A stretch of 64,000 nt of DNA from Streptomyces minutiscleroticus (GTDB lineage: Bacteria; Actinomycetota; Actinomycetes; Streptomycetales; Streptomycetaceae). The notes beneath the pieces are model-generated. The model did no database searches. It was not told the DNA's origin and worked only from the letters and a program-made list of their open reading frames with translations. The position numbers and the translations under genes are program-made. The stretch spans positions 1-64,000 of the forward strand of contig NZ_BMVU01000004.1 in assembly GCF_014650875.1 (NCBI RefSeq), given 5' to 3'. Below, one piece after another: positions 1 through 11,247 of the stretch. Each line of letters opens with the position of its first letter. The stretch's first letter is position 1.

Positions 1-110
1 GGTATCAACATATCTGGCGTTGACTTTTGGCACACTGTTGAGTTCTCAAGGAACGGACGCTTCCTTCGTACTCACCCTCTCGGGCTTTCCTCCGGGCACT
101 TTCCCTTCGG
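1..110 (-). other. 5' leader of an rRNA operon (16S gene lies beyond the left edge)
   Basis: Read on the minus strand, this stretch contains CTTGAGAACTCAACAG followed by GTGCCAAAAGTCAACG and CCAGATATGTTGATACC. This is the conserved transcribed leader that precedes 16S rRNA in Streptomyces, where it takes part in antitermination and RNase III processing. Transcription runs leftwards out of the window, so the mature 16S rRNA should begin a short distance to the left. No rRNA sequence is itself present. The assignment rests on recognising the leader motif. Confidence 0.82.
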
Positions 111-117
111 TCTTGCG

Positions 118-345
118 TCTCCGACTCTATCAGATCTTTCCGATCCGATTTCCTCGGCGCTTTCCAGGTTCCCGCTCTCGCGTTTCCCTTTCCGGCGGTT
201 CCGACCTTACCAGATCCTTTTTCCGTTCCGTTTCCGGTCGGAATTCGTTTCCAGTGGCCGATCGGGGGCCTTTGCCGAATCGGTCTCCTTGCGGCTTCCT
301 TTTCGGCGGGTCCGACTTTATCAGAGGTTTTCGACCGGGCTGACC
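118..345 (-). promoter_or_regulatory. Tandem rrn promoter region (three similar -10 motifs)
   Basis: On the minus strand a near-identical motif, TCTG(A/G)TAnnGTCGGA, occurs three times, with -10 hexamers TAGAGT (129-124), TAAGGT (209-204) and TAAAGT (320-315). The first two are 80 bp apart and the second and third 111 bp apart. Multiple tandem promoters upstream of rRNA operons are usual in Streptomyces. The -35 regions are poorly conserved, as is common for these promoters. The region is lower in G+C than its surroundings and contains no convincing coding sequence. Positions 346-538 hold nothing else I can assign. Confidence 0.65.
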
Positions 346-538
346 GGCCGTTCATTTCTGAATAATCGGGAGGTGTCTCTGCGGAAGAGTGTTCCGGGGA
401 GACGAGCAGATGCTCACGGTTGCCGCTGAGCCTGTCCGGCTTCAGGCAACTGTTCGAATCTACCTCCCCGCAGCAACGGCGTCAACCGGGCTCGCGAGGA
501 GGACAGGAGACTAGCAGCACGCCCGGCGTGCACGCACA

Positions 539-1546
539 TCAGGCGGCGGTCGGTACCGACGCGCTGCGCTCGGCGTCGTCCAAGTCTCCCGTCTCGCCGG
601 CGCGCGCCGCGCGTCCGCCGAGGACGAAGACGTACGCCAGGAACAACAGCTCCGCCGCCACGCCTATTCCGATCCGGGCCCAGGTCGGGAGCCCGGAGGG
701 AGTGACGAAGCCTTCGATGGCGCCGGAGACGAAGAGCACCAGCGCCAGGCCGATCGCCATCCCGAGGGCCGCCCGGCCCTCCTCCGCGAGTGCCGTGCGT
801 CTGGTGCGGGGGCCGGGGTCGATCAGGGTCCAGCCGAGCCGGAGGCCGGTGCCTGCGGCGACGAAGACCGCCGTCAGCTCCAGGAGGCCGTGCGGAAGGA
901 TCAGCCCCAGGAAGGTGTCCAGGCGGCCGGCGGACGACATCAGGCCGATTCCGACGCCCACGTTGAGCATGTTCTGGAAGAGGATCCAGAGGACGGGGAG
1001 ACCGAGAAACACCCCCAGGACCAGGCACATCGCCGCGGCCTGTGCGTTGTTCGTCCAGACCTGGGCGGCGAACGACGCGGCGGGATGGCTTGAGTAGTAC
1101 GTCTCGTACTCGCCCCCGGGGCGGGTCATCTGCCGCAGCTCCTCCGGGGCCGCTATCGAGGACCGCACCTCGGGGTGGGCGCCGATCCACCACCCCAGGA
1201 GGGCCGCCACCGCCGTGGAGAGCAGGGCCGTGGGGACCCACCAGCGGCGGGAGCGGTAGACGGCGGCCGGGAACCCGTACGCCAGGAAGCGTGCGACATC
1301 GCGCCAGGAGGCACGGCGGGTGCCGGTGACGGCGCTGCGCGCACGGGCGACGAGCCGGCTGAGGCGGCCGGTGAGCTGGGGGTCCGGGGCACTGGACTGG
1401 ATGAGGGACAGATGGGTCGCCGTCCGCTGGTACAGGGAGACCAGTTCGTCGGCCTCCGCACCGCTGAGACGGCGCCTGCGGCGCAGGAGGGCGTCGAGCC
1501 GGTCCCACTCGGCGCGGTGGGCGGACACGAAGACGTCGAGGTCCAT
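539..1546 (-). CDS. Stage II sporulation protein M-like membrane protein (SpoIIM/DUF95 family)
   Basis: This encodes a 335-residue integral membrane protein of the SpoIIM-like family. A soluble basic N-terminal region (about 1-100, with RRRRRL near residue 25) is followed by about five hydrophobic segments, starting with WWVPTALLSTAVAALLGWWIG. The family signature region is FLGLILPHGLLELTAVFVAAG, where PHGLLEL is diagnostic. The start MDLDVFVSAHRAEW is chosen because upstream codons read into the divergent RDD gene. In Bacillus SpoIIM acts in engulfment. In actinobacteria the family is broad, its role is unproven and it often pairs with a divergent RDD gene, as here. The two genes are separated by about 115 bp that must hold both promoters. 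Confidence 0.85.
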   Translation of the reverse strand: MDLDVFVSAHRAEWDRLDALLRRRRRLSGAEADELVSLYQRTATHLSLIQSSAPDPQLTGRLSRLVARARSAVTGTRRASWRDVARFLAYGFPAAVYRSRRWWVPTALLSTAVAALLGWWIGAHPEVRSSIAAPEELRQMTRPGGEYETYYSSHPAASFAAQVWTNNAQAAAMCLVLGVFLGLPVLWILFQNMLNVGVGIGLMSSAGRLDTFLGLILPHGLLELTAVFVAAGTGLRLGWTLIDPGPRTRRTALAEEGRAALGMAIGLALVLFVSGAIEGFVTPSGLPTWARIGIGVAAELLFLAYVFVLGGRAARAGETGDLDDAERSASVPTAA

Positions 1547-1661
1547 CGGTTCGACTGCTCCTGGCTGCTCGTCGTATGTGTCAGCTTGTCGTACTGCGGC
1601 GCGATGCTCCCCAGCTTGGCAGACTGGCTGTTCTCGGGGAGGTTCGGGGAAGGACGGGGAC

Positions 1662-2708
1662 GTGAGTGAGCTTGTGACGGGCGAGGCGGTGGCGCTGGAA
1701 CTGCGTCCCGCGAAACTGCCGAGCCGGGCACTGGCCGTGCTGCTCGACCTGCTGGTGACGATGGCCGCGTACGTGGCCGTCACCCTCGCCCTGCTGGCGG
1801 CGACGGCGTCGCTCGACGCGGCGGCGCAGACGGCGGTGTCCATCGCCGCCTTCGTCCTGGTGCTGGTGGGCGGACCGATCGCGGTGGAGACCCTGAGCCA
1901 CGGGAGGTCGCTCGGCAAGCTGGCGTGCGGGCTGCGCGTGGTGCGGGACGACGGGGGGCCGATCCGGTTCCGGCACGCGCTGGTGCGGGGGGCCGTGGGC
2001 ATCGTGGAGACCCTGATGACGTTCGGGGTCGTGGCGTGCATCGCCTCGCTCGTCTCGGCGCGGGGGCGGCGGCTCGGCGACGTGTTCGCGGGGACCCTGG
2101 TCGTACGGGAGCGGGTCCCCGCGGGCCGCGCGTCCTTCGTGCCCCCGCCGCCGCCCTGGCTGGCCGGGCACTTCTCCGGTCTCGACCTGTCGGCGGTACC
2201 GGACGGGCTGTGGCTGGCGGTGCGCCAGTACCTGACGCGGATGCAGCAGCTGGACCCGCAGGTCGGGCACGCCATGGCGGAGCGGCTGGCCGCCGACGTC
2301 GCCTCGCGGACCGGGACCCCGGTTCCGTACGGGGTGCCGCCGGCGGCGTTCCTGGCCGCCGTGGTGCACGAGCGGCAGGCGCGGGAGGCCCGGCGGGCGT
2401 TCGGCGACGGCGGGGCGGGAGCGGGTACGGGAGTGATCGGTCCGGCAGGATCCGCAGCGGTCGCGGGCGGTCCGGGCGGTACGGCGTTGCGGGCGTCGGC
2501 TCCGGCGCCCGGACCGGGACCGGCGCGGCAGCCGGCGTCCTGGACGCGGCAGCCCGCGCCCTCCCAGGGCGGCTTCCAGGCCCCTGAGGCCCCGCAGACT
2601 CCTCGGCCGCCCGCCGCTCAGCCGCCCGCCGCGCCTGCGCCGACGGCGCCGCGGGACGAGCGGGCCGGGGCCGAGCGCCCGGCCGGCGGCTTCGTGCCGC
2701 CTGCCTGA
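1662..2708 (+). CDS. RDD family membrane protein
   Basis: This is a 348-residue protein with an N-terminal RDD domain (about 10-150). The segments ALAVLLDLLVTMAAYVAVTL and SIAAFVLVLVGGPIAVETLS are membrane-spanning, and GRSLGKLACGLRVVRDDGG is the conserved RDD loop. The second half is a soluble stretch and a long Pro/Ala-rich tail (about 255-348), probably disordered. GTG at 1662 is chosen because AGGACGGGG lies about 6 nt upstream and because it clears the divergent SpoIIM-like gene. The function of RDD proteins is not settled; some have been linked to ion transport. The pairing with SpoIIM suggests a shared membrane or developmental role, which is inference. Confidence 0.85.
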   Translation: MSELVTGEAVALELRPAKLPSRALAVLLDLLVTMAAYVAVTLALLAATASLDAAAQTAVSIAAFVLVLVGGPIAVETLSHGRSLGKLACGLRVVRDDGGPIRFRHALVRGAVGIVETLMTFGVVACIASLVSARGRRLGDVFAGTLVVRERVPAGRASFVPPPPPWLAGHFSGLDLSAVPDGLWLAVRQYLTRMQQLDPQVGHAMAERLAADVASRTGTPVPYGVPPAAFLAAVVHERQAREARRAFGDGGAGAGTGVIGPAGSAAVAGGPGGTALRASAPAPGPGPARQPASWTRQPAPSQGGFQAPEAPQTPRPPAAQPPAAPAPTAPRDERAGAERPAGGFVPPA

Positions 2709-2727
2709 CGCCCCGCCGCCGCGCGTA

Positions 2728-2745
2728 CCGGCCGGTACCGGCCGG
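2728..2745. terminator. Perfect 18-bp palindrome between convergent genes
   Basis: CCGGCCGG and its complement meet around a central TA with no spacer, in the 48-bp gap between the convergent RDD gene and the minus-strand hypothetical gene. It may work as a bidirectional terminator. There is no U-tract, which is common in Streptomyces. Confidence 0.4.
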
Positions 2746-2756
2746 GTCCCGCCGCG

Positions 2757-3371
2757 TCACTCGAAGACGGACGGCGGTGTCTCCAGGTCCTCCAGTTCGA
2801 CGCCGGGAGCCGAGAGGACCACGTCGCCCGCGAGGTGCACCGTGCTCCGCTCGCCCGTGTCCAGCGCTGTGACCTCGTACGCGTCCACGGTCAGCGGGCC
2901 GTTGTCGGTGGGGTGTGCTTCTCTCGACACCAGGGCCCAGGACTGGTCGACGGTGAGGGGGGCCAGGACCGGGTCCGTGAGGGCGACCAGGCGTACGCGG
3001 GTGGCGGGGGAACCGGGGGTGAGGCGCAGCAGCCGCGCGGTGGCGACGAGGAACGCCGGGGAGGCGCCGGTGAAGGCGTGGGCGCGGACGTTGCCCTCGG
3101 TGGCGTGCTCGCCGGTCGGGTCGGTGCGGACCCAGGTGACGCCGTCAAGGGCGGCGCCGCGCACCTGCCAGCCGCCGGCGTGCAGTTCGAGGCGGATGGG
3201 GCGGCCGAGGTCGTCCAGGGCGAGGTCGACGGAGCCGGAGCGGTCGCCGGAGGGGGTGGTCAGCTGCGAGACGTAGCGCCAGCCGGAGGGGCCGGGCGCG
3301 CAGTGGAAGTACTCGTCCGCGAGGGGGGTGTGGTCGTGCGGGTCGTGGAGCGAATAACGGCCGCGGGGCAT
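2757..3371 (-). CDS. Conserved hypothetical protein (204 aa)
   Basis: I do not recognise a named domain. The product is a soluble, mostly beta-type protein (alternating hydrophobic patterns such as WRYVSQLTTPSG, SVDLALDDLGRPIRLELHAGG and VRLVALTDPVLAPL) with no signal peptide or membrane segment. It resembles actinobacterial proteins of unknown function with a lipid- or glycolipid-binding-like fold, but this is weak. It starts at ATG (MPRGRYSLHDPHDH) and lies downstream of ahcY on the same strand. A strong hairpin between the two argues against tight co-transcription. Confidence 0.7.
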   Translation of the reverse strand: MPRGRYSLHDPHDHTPLADEYFHCAPGPSGWRYVSQLTTPSGDRSGSVDLALDDLGRPIRLELHAGGWQVRGAALDGVTWVRTDPTGEHATEGNVRAHAFTGASPAFLVATARLLRLTPGSPATRVRLVALTDPVLAPLTVDQSWALVSREAHPTDNGPLTVDAYEVTALDTGERSTVHLAGDVVLSAPGVELEDLETPPSVFE

Positions 3372-3394
3372 GGGGCTGGGGTCCTTCGCACGGG

Positions 3395-3425
3395 GCAGGC
3401 CCCCGCCGTGGCGGCGGGGGCCTGC
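3395..3425 (-). terminator. Hairpin terminator after ahcY
   Basis: GCAGGCCCCCGCC and GGCGGGGGCCTGC form a perfect 13-bp stem with a 5-nt loop, 44 bp beyond the ahcY stop codon. It lacks a U-tract. It is the likely end of the ahcY transcript. Confidence 0.65.
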
Positions 3426-3468
3426 TGTACTGCCGGGGAGCGTCCGCCGGGCGCGGGGCTCGGTGGGC

Positions 3469-5588
<2,120 letters not shown>

Positions 5589-6566
5589 TCAGTGCTCCGC
5601 GACGCGGCTCGGGCCTCCGGGCGTGGCCTCGGGGTCGGCGCCCCTGGCGGCCTCGGACTCGCGGTAGACGTCGGGCTCCAGGTAGATGACGCGGGCGATC
5701 GGCACGGCCTCGCGGATGCGGGCCTCGGCGGCGTCGATCGCGGTGGCGACCTCGGTCGCCGTGTCGTCGTGCTGCACCGCGACCTTGGCGGCGACCAGCA
5801 GCTCCTCGGGGCCGAGGTGCAGCGTGCGCATGTGGATGATGCCGGTGACCGTCTCGCCGTCGACCAGGGCCTTCTCGATCTTCTTGACCTCGTCGACGCC
5901 CGCGGACTCGCCGAGCAGCAGGGACTTGGTCTCGGCGGCGAGGACGAGCGCGATCAGGATCAGCAGGACGCCGATGCAGAGGGTGCCGATGCCGTCCCAG
6001 ACGCCGTTGCCGGTGGCCAGGGCGAGGCCGACGCCGCCGAGCGCGAGGACCAGACCGACCAGCGCGCCGAAGTCCTCCAGCAGTACGACCGGCAGCTCGG
6101 GCGCCTTGGCGCGGCGGATGAACTCCTTCCAGGAGAGCTGGCCGCGCAGTCCGTTGGACTCCTTGATGGCGGTGCGGAAGGAGAAGCCCTCGGCGATGAT
6201 CGCGAAGACCAGGACGCCCACCGGCCAGTACCAGTGCTCCAGCTCGTGCGGGTGCTTGATCTTCTCGTAGCCCTCGTAGATCGCGAACATGCCGCCGACC
6301 GAGAAGAGGACGATCGAGACGAGGAAGGCGTAGATGTAGCGCTCGCGGCCGTACCCGAAGGGGTGCTGCGGGGTCGCCTCGCGCTGGGCCTTCTTGCCGC
6401 CGAGCAGCAGCAGGAACTGGTTGCCCGAGTCGGCGAGCGAGTGCACGGACTCGGCGAGCATCGACGACGAACCGCTGAAGAGGAACGCCACGAATTTCGA
6501 TACCGCGATCGCAAGGTTGGCGGCGAGTGCCGCCACGATCGCCTTGGTGCCCCCTGAAGCGCTCAT
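5589..6566 (-). CDS. Cation diffusion facilitator family transporter
   Basis: This is a 325-residue membrane protein of the CDF (SLC30-like) family, expected to export divalent cations such as Zn2+ in exchange for protons. About five to six hydrophobic segments are visible. The metal-site signature of TM2 is MLAESVHSLADSGNQFLLLLGG (HSLAD motif near residue 42) and that of TM5 is LLEDFGALVGLVLALGGVG. The cytoplasmic C-terminal domain (about 225-305) contains VTGIIHMRTLHLGPEELLVAAKV. The start MSASGGTKAIVAALAAN is preceded by GGACAGCAGGAGCAG. Metal specificity cannot be read from the sequence. It lies downstream of manA with a 255-bp gap rich in CGTACCCGT repeats, so it may be a separate transcript. 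Confidence 0.92.
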   Translation of the reverse strand: MSASGGTKAIVAALAANLAIAVSKFVAFLFSGSSSMLAESVHSLADSGNQFLLLLGGKKAQREATPQHPFGYGRERYIYAFLVSIVLFSVGGMFAIYEGYEKIKHPHELEHWYWPVGVLVFAIIAEGFSFRTAIKESNGLRGQLSWKEFIRRAKAPELPVVLLEDFGALVGLVLALGGVGLALATGNGVWDGIGTLCIGVLLILIALVLAAETKSLLLGESAGVDEVKKIEKALVDGETVTGIIHMRTLHLGPEELLVAAKVAVQHDDTATEVATAIDAAEARIREAVPIARVIYLEPDVYRESEAARGADPEATPGGPSRVAEH

Positions 6567-6821
6567 CTGCTCCTGCTGTCCCTTCGTACCCGTCGTACCC
6601 GTCGCACGCCGTCCCGGAGTTCGCCCGTACCCGTACCCCGTTCCTCGTACGTCGCACGTCGCACGCCGGTCCGGGCTTTGCCCGTCCTTTGCGGTGGGTC
6701 ATTGTTGCAGCCCGGAGCGGTGTGAGCGCGCCGGGCCACCACAGTCACCGCGCGGGACGGCCGCCGGCGGCGCGGCGGACCGTCGCGGGCGCCGCCGCTC
6801 CGGACCGCCGCGGGCGCCGCG

Positions 6822-7973
6822 TCAGACCACCACGGTCGCGCGGAAGAGCGTGCCGGTGCCGGACACCTCGGTCCGCTCACCGGCCGGTACGAAGACGGAG
6901 CCGCCGGGCGCGAGGTCCAGGTCGCCGACGCGGACGGAGCCCTCCGTGGCGAGGAGGATCTGCGCGGTGGCGCGCGTGAGGTCGCGGGCGGGCGCGCCGG
7001 CCGGCAGGACGTACCGCGAGAGGCGGAACTCGTCGATCGGCGTCTCGTAGACCTCCTCGCCGTCGGGCGAGGCCTCCGGGCGCAGCACGCCGGGCGCGCT
7101 CGCCTCGAAGCGGACGACGCGCAGCAGTTCGGGGACGTCGACGTGCTTGGGGGTGAGGCCGCAGCGCAGGACGTTGTCGGAGTTGGCCATGATCTCGACG
7201 CCGAGGCCGTTCAGGTACGCGTGCGGGACGCCGGCGCCGAGGAAGAGGGCCTCGCCGGGCTGCAGCGTCACGTGGTTGAGCAGCATCGCGGCGATCACGC
7301 CCGGGTCGCCCGGGTAGTGGCGGGCGATGTCGGCGTACGGGGCGTACGCGCCGCCGAGCCGGGCGGCCGCCGCGGCCGCCTCGCCGACCGTCGCGGCCAT
7401 CGCGTCGGGGTCGGCCGTCAGCACCGCGGTGAGGACCTCGCGCAGAGCGGCCTCCTCCGGGTGGGCGCGCAGCAGGTCGACGTACGGCTTCAGGGAGTCG
7501 ACGCCGAGGCCCGCGAGCAGGCCGGCGGCCTCGGCCGGGGCGCGGAAGCCGCACAGGCCGTCGAACTCGGTGAGCGCGCAGATGAGCTCGGGCTTGTGGT
7601 TGGCGTCCTTGTAGTTGCGGTGCGGGGCATCGGCCGGGACGCCGCGGCGCTCCTCGTCCTCGTAGCCCTGCCCGGCCTGCGCGAGGTCGGGGTGGACCTG
7701 GAGGGAGAGGGGCGCGCCGGCGGCGAGGACCTTCAGCAGGAACGGCAGCCGGGGTCCGAACCTGGCGACGGCGGGGGCGCCCAGCTCGCGCTCGGGGGCC
7801 GCGTCGACGACCTCGGTGAGGGGGCCGCGGGGGGTGCGCGACGGGGCGCCCGGGTGCGCGCCCATCCACATCTCGGCCTGCGGCTCGCCGGTCGGCTCGA
7901 TGCCGAGGAGCCGCGGGATGGCGGTGGTGGAGCCCCAGGCGTAGGGACGGATGGTGTTGTCGAGGCGGTCCAT
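6822..7973 (-). CDS. manA: Mannose-6-phosphate isomerase, class I
   Basis: The enzyme interconverts fructose-6-phosphate and mannose-6-phosphate, feeding GDP-mannose synthesis for glycoconjugates. The 383-residue protein has the class I signatures. WGSTTAIPRLLG is near the N-terminus, and SLQVHPDLAQA and the NYKDANHKPELICALTEFDGLCGF block carry the Zn-binding residues. LQPGEALFLGAGVPHAYLNGLGVEIMANSDN is the second cupin motif. The start MDRLDNTIRPYAWG is chosen over upstream codons because it matches the family N-terminus. It lies downstream of the SIS-domain gene and manB on the same strand, which supports a mannose-metabolism unit. Confidence 0.95.
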   Translation of the reverse strand: MDRLDNTIRPYAWGSTTAIPRLLGIEPTGEPQAEMWMGAHPGAPSRTPRGPLTEVVDAAPERELGAPAVARFGPRLPFLLKVLAAGAPLSLQVHPDLAQAGQGYEDEERRGVPADAPHRNYKDANHKPELICALTEFDGLCGFRAPAEAAGLLAGLGVDSLKPYVDLLRAHPEEAALREVLTAVLTADPDAMAATVGEAAAAAARLGGAYAPYADIARHYPGDPGVIAAMLLNHVTLQPGEALFLGAGVPHAYLNGLGVEIMANSDNVLRCGLTPKHVDVPELLRVVRFEASAPGVLRPEASPDGEEVYETPIDEFRLSRYVLPAGAPARDLTRATAQILLATEGSVRVGDLDLAPGGSVFVPAGERTEVSGTGTLFRATVVV

Positions 7974-8172
7974 GCGGTCTCTCTGCCTGTCCTTTGCGTC
8001 GTGCCGCCGCCGGCGGCCGCTCGGCGTCGTGTCGCGTTCGCGGTGCGGCGGGGCGGGCGGGCTATGGGCGGGGCCGGGCCGTCGGACGTACGTCCGTACG
8101 TCCGGGCGGACCGGGGCCGCGCCGGGTGTCCGGGCCGGGCTCGGGCCCGTCCGGGACAAGATCACGCCGTCG

Positions 8173-9309
8173 TCAGGTGCCCGAGGCGAGCGCCAGGTAG
8201 ACGGCGGCGAAATCCGTGGTGGCGATCAGTTCCGCGAGGGACTCCAGCTCGCCGCCCTCCTCCGGCTCCAGCTCGCTGACGGCGGTGTCGTGGGCGAGGG
8301 CCAGCTCGCGGGCGGCGGGGGCGGCGCTGAGGCCGCCGGCGGGGCGGTCGCGCAGCAGCACCACCCGCGCGTGCAGGGCCGCCGCGTCCTCGACGCGGTC
8401 GCGGAAGAAGTCGTCGGAGCCGGAGTTCGCGGCGAGGTCGCCGGAGAGCAGGGCGCCGTGCGCGGCGAGCGCCTCGGGCAGCTCGGCGGCGAGGGCGGGG
8501 CGGCCGGCGAGTTCGGCGAGGGCGGCGGCGAACCGGCGGCCCGCCGGGCCCGCGGCGGGCCCCTCGGTCCAGATCACCGGCAGGGCCTCGGCGAGTTCGG
8601 CGGCGAGCGTCTTGGCGGGGTTGCCGTAGGTGGCGACGGCCGGGCCGCAGCGCTCGGCGACGCGGTCCAGGCGGTCGGCGACTTTCTGCAGGGCCTCCGG
8701 CGGCGCGGTCACCAGGCCGGTGCGGTCCAGCAGCGCGAGCAGCGGGGTGAGCAGCGCCCACAGGACGCCGGGCGCGGAACCGGCGGCCGGCTCGCGCGCC
8801 TCCTCCCGCTCGTACGGGGCGGTCGCCATCGGGACGAACAGTCCGCGCGCCGCCTCCACCGCCTCGGTCAGCGGGGTGCGGGCGGGGGCCACGGCCACGA
8901 CGGTGCAGCCGCGGCGGTACGCCTGCTCGGCCAGGACCGCGAGGCCGGGCTCGCCGCCGTCGGGCGTGACGGCCAGCAGCAGGTCCAGGGAGCCGGCCCA
9001 GCCGGGCAGCTCCCAGCGCAGGGCGCCCGCGGCGGGGGCGACGCCGGTGGGCGCCAGCCGTACCACGGGGCAGCCGGCGCCGGCGAGGGTGTCGAGCAGG
9101 TCGGCGACGCACTGCGCGGCGGTGCCCGGGCCCGCGATCAGCACGGCGCGGGGGCGGCCGTCAGGGCGCAGCGCGGTGACGCCCGCCTCGGCGGCGTACC
9201 GGGCGGCCGTGCGGACGCGGGCGCCCGCTTCGGCGGCGCCTCTGAGCAGGCCCCGGCGGTCCGCCTCGGACAGCGCCTCGGGGGCGTCGAGCAGCGATTC
9301 GTCGAGCAT
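8173..9309 (-). CDS. SIS-domain protein next to manA/manB (phosphosugar isomerase-like)
   Basis: This 378-residue protein carries a divergent sugar-isomerase (SIS) fold. The N-terminal half has the pattern PRAVLIAGPGTAAQCVADLL and LDLLLAVTPDGGEPGLAVLAEQAYRRGC. The second half resembles the C-terminal domain of bifunctional phosphoglucose/phosphomannose isomerases (VIWTEGPAAGPAGRRFAAAL, SGSDDFFRDRVEDAAALHARVVLLRDRP). Its position between the Trm112-like gene and manA is, from memory, conserved in mycobacteria and Streptomyces. A role in hexose-phosphate metabolism is likely, but the substrate is unknown. ATG start; the Trm112-like gene ends only 29 bp upstream, consistent with an operon. Confidence 0.8.
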   Translation of the reverse strand: MLDESLLDAPEALSEADRRGLLRGAAEAGARVRTAARYAAEAGVTALRPDGRPRAVLIAGPGTAAQCVADLLDTLAGAGCPVVRLAPTGVAPAAGALRWELPGWAGSLDLLLAVTPDGGEPGLAVLAEQAYRRGCTVVAVAPARTPLTEAVEAARGLFVPMATAPYEREEAREPAAGSAPGVLWALLTPLLALLDRTGLVTAPPEALQKVADRLDRVAERCGPAVATYGNPAKTLAAELAEALPVIWTEGPAAGPAGRRFAAALAELAGRPALAAELPEALAAHGALLSGDLAANSGSDDFFRDRVEDAAALHARVVLLRDRPAGGLSAAPAARELALAHDTAVSELEPEEGGELESLAELIATTDFAAVYLALASGT

Positions 9310-9338
9310 GGTCGGCAGCCTCCGGTCGCCGTGCGCCG

Positions 9339-9509
9339 TTACGCGGGGCGGCGGGCCTCGTCGACGAGCAGGACGGGGATGCCGTCCCGGACGGGGTAGG
9401 CCAGGCCGCAGTCCTGCCCCGTGCAGACCAGCTCGTTCTCCTCCTCCTTGAGGGGGGCGTGGCAGGCCGGGCAGGCGAGGATCTCCAGGAGGCCGGCTTC
9501 GAGCGGCAT
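9339..9509 (-). CDS. Trm112 family zinc-ribbon protein
   Basis: This small 56-residue protein begins [20 protein letters not shown]. It has four cysteines (C13, C16, C29, C34) in a CxxC...CxxxxC arrangement and the typical ending [18 protein letters not shown]. In eukaryotes and archaea Trm112 is an activating partner of methyltransferases. The bacterial partner is not generally known. The ATG start is placed by the conserved N-terminus, which rules out the very long upstream open frame. It sits between manB and the SIS gene on the same strand. Confidence 0.9.
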   Translation of the reverse strand: MPLEAGLLEILACPACHAPLKEEENELVCTGQDCGLAYPVRDGIPVLLVDEARRPA

Positions 9510-9790
9510 GGGGTGTCCCTTCGGACGGACGGATGCGGCCTGGTCAGAGTACCGCTGCGAGCGGCGGGGGACGGGGCCGCCCGGAACCCGCGGACCGGGC
9601 TTCCGGGCGGGCAGATCCGGCACGGGCCGGACGGACCGGACGGTACCGCGCGGTGCGGACCGGGCGGATCGGGCGGTACGCATGGTGCGGGCCGGGCGGG
9701 TACTGCCTCCGCCCTGTCCCGCCTCCGCTGCCGCTGCCGCCGGTCCCCGCTGCCGGTCCGCACCGCCCGCCCGCACCGCCCGCCCGGGGC

Positions 9791-11155
9791 TCACGCCCTG
9801 ATGATCGCGAGCGCCTCGTCGCGGATCTTGTTCATCGTCGGCTCGTCGCGCGCCTCCGCGTTCAGGCGCAGGAGCGGCTCGGTGTTGGACGGGCGGACGT
9901 TGAACCACCAGTCGCTGTTCGTCACCGTCAGGCCGTCGAGTTCGTCGAGCACGACGCCCTCCCGGCCCTCGTACGCCGCCCTGATCGCGGCGAGCCGGTC
10001 CGCCTGGTCGTCGACCGTGGAGTTGATCTCCCCGGAGCCCACGTAGCGGTCGTACCGGTCGACCAGGCCCGACAGCGGGCCGTCCTGGCCGCCGAGGGCG
10101 GCGAGGACGTGCAGGGCGGCCAGCATGCCCGTGTCCGCGTTCCAGAAGTCCTTGAAGTAGTAGTGCGCGGAGTGCTCGCCGCCGAAGATGGCGCCGGTGG
10201 TCGCCATCTCCGCCTTGATGAAGGAGTGGCCCACGCGGGTGCGCACCGGGGTGCCGCCGTTCTCGCGGACGACCTCGGGGACGGACCACGAGGTGATCAG
10301 ATTGTGGATCACCGTGCCCCTGCCGCCGTTCCTGGCCAGCTCGCGGGAGGCGACCAGCGCGGTGATCGCGGACGGCGAGACGGGTTCGCCGCGCCCGTCG
10401 ACGACGAAGCAGCGGTCGGCGTCGCCGTCGAAGGCGAGACCGAGGTCGGCGCCCTCCTCGCGGACCCGCTCCTGCAGGTCGACGAGGTTCTTCGGGTCGA
10501 GCGGGTTGGCCTCGTGGTTCGGGAACGTGCCGTCCAGCTCGAAGTACATCGGGACGAGTTCGACCGGCAGTCCGGCGAGGACCGTCGGCACGGTGTGCCC
10601 GCCCATGCCGTTGCCCGCGTCGACGACGACCTTGAGCGGGCGGATCGAGGTGAGGTCGACCAGGGAGCGCAGGTGCGCGGCGTAGTCCTCCAGGGTGTCG
10701 CGCCGCGTGACCGTGCCCGGCGCGGCGGCCGGCCCGGGCGCGCCCTCGTCGGACCACTTCTCCACGAGTGCGCGGATCTCGGCGAGGCCCGTGTCCTGGC
10801 CGACCGGGGCCGCGCCCGCCCGGCACATCTTGATGCCGTTGTACTGGGCGGGGTTGTGCGAGGCGGTGAACATCGCGCCCGGCAGGTCCAGCGCGCCCGA
10901 CGCGTAGTAGAGCTGGTCGGTGGAGCACAGCCCGATCTCCGTGACGTCGACGCCGCGCGCCGTCGCCCCGCGCGCGAAGGCCCGCGACAGACCGGGGGAC
11001 GACGGCCGCATGTCGTGCCCGACCACGATCGCCGCCGCGCCCGTCACCTGCGCGAAGGCGGCTCCGAACAACTCGGCCAGCGACTCGTCCCACTGGTCGG
11101 GGACCACCCCGCGTACGTCATACGCCTTCACGATCTGCGACAGATCAGCAGCCAC
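9791..11155 (-). CDS. manB: Phosphomannomutase/phosphoglucomutase
   Basis: The enzyme converts mannose-6-phosphate to mannose-1-phosphate, and possibly glucose-6-phosphate to glucose-1-phosphate, before nucleotide-sugar formation. The 454-residue alpha-D-phosphohexomutase shows the active phosphoserine loop [17 protein letters not shown], the metal-binding loop [13 protein letters not shown], the sugar-specificity region [15 protein letters not shown] and the phosphate-binding loop [19 protein letters not shown] at 11155 is chosen because AGGAGGG lies 8 nt upstream; an in-frame upstream ATG lacks such a site. The 281 bp between it and the Trm112-like gene are filled with CGGACCGG-like low-complexity repeats. 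Confidence 0.94.
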   Translation of the reverse strand: MAADLSQIVKAYDVRGVVPDQWDESLAELFGAAFAQVTGAAAIVVGHDMRPSSPGLSRAFARGATARGVDVTEIGLCSTDQLYYASGALDLPGAMFTASHNPAQYNGIKMCRAGAAPVGQDTGLAEIRALVEKWSDEGAPGPAAAPGTVTRRDTLEDYAAHLRSLVDLTSIRPLKVVVDAGNGMGGHTVPTVLAGLPVELVPMYFELDGTFPNHEANPLDPKNLVDLQERVREEGADLGLAFDGDADRCFVVDGRGEPVSPSAITALVASRELARNGGRGTVIHNLITSWSVPEVVRENGGTPVRTRVGHSFIKAEMATTGAIFGGEHSAHYYFKDFWNADTGMLAALHVLAALGGQDGPLSGLVDRYDRYVGSGEINSTVDDQADRLAAIRAAYEGREGVVLDELDGLTVTNSDWWFNVRPSNTEPLLRLNAEARDEPTMNKIRDEALAIIRA

Positions 11156-11247
11156 AGCCGGCCCTCCTGGAGTCCTCATCGGTGGGGCCAAACTACCCGT
11201 ATCGGCCGACGGTGCGGTGTGTACTCACCCACCCCGCGCGAACAGAT

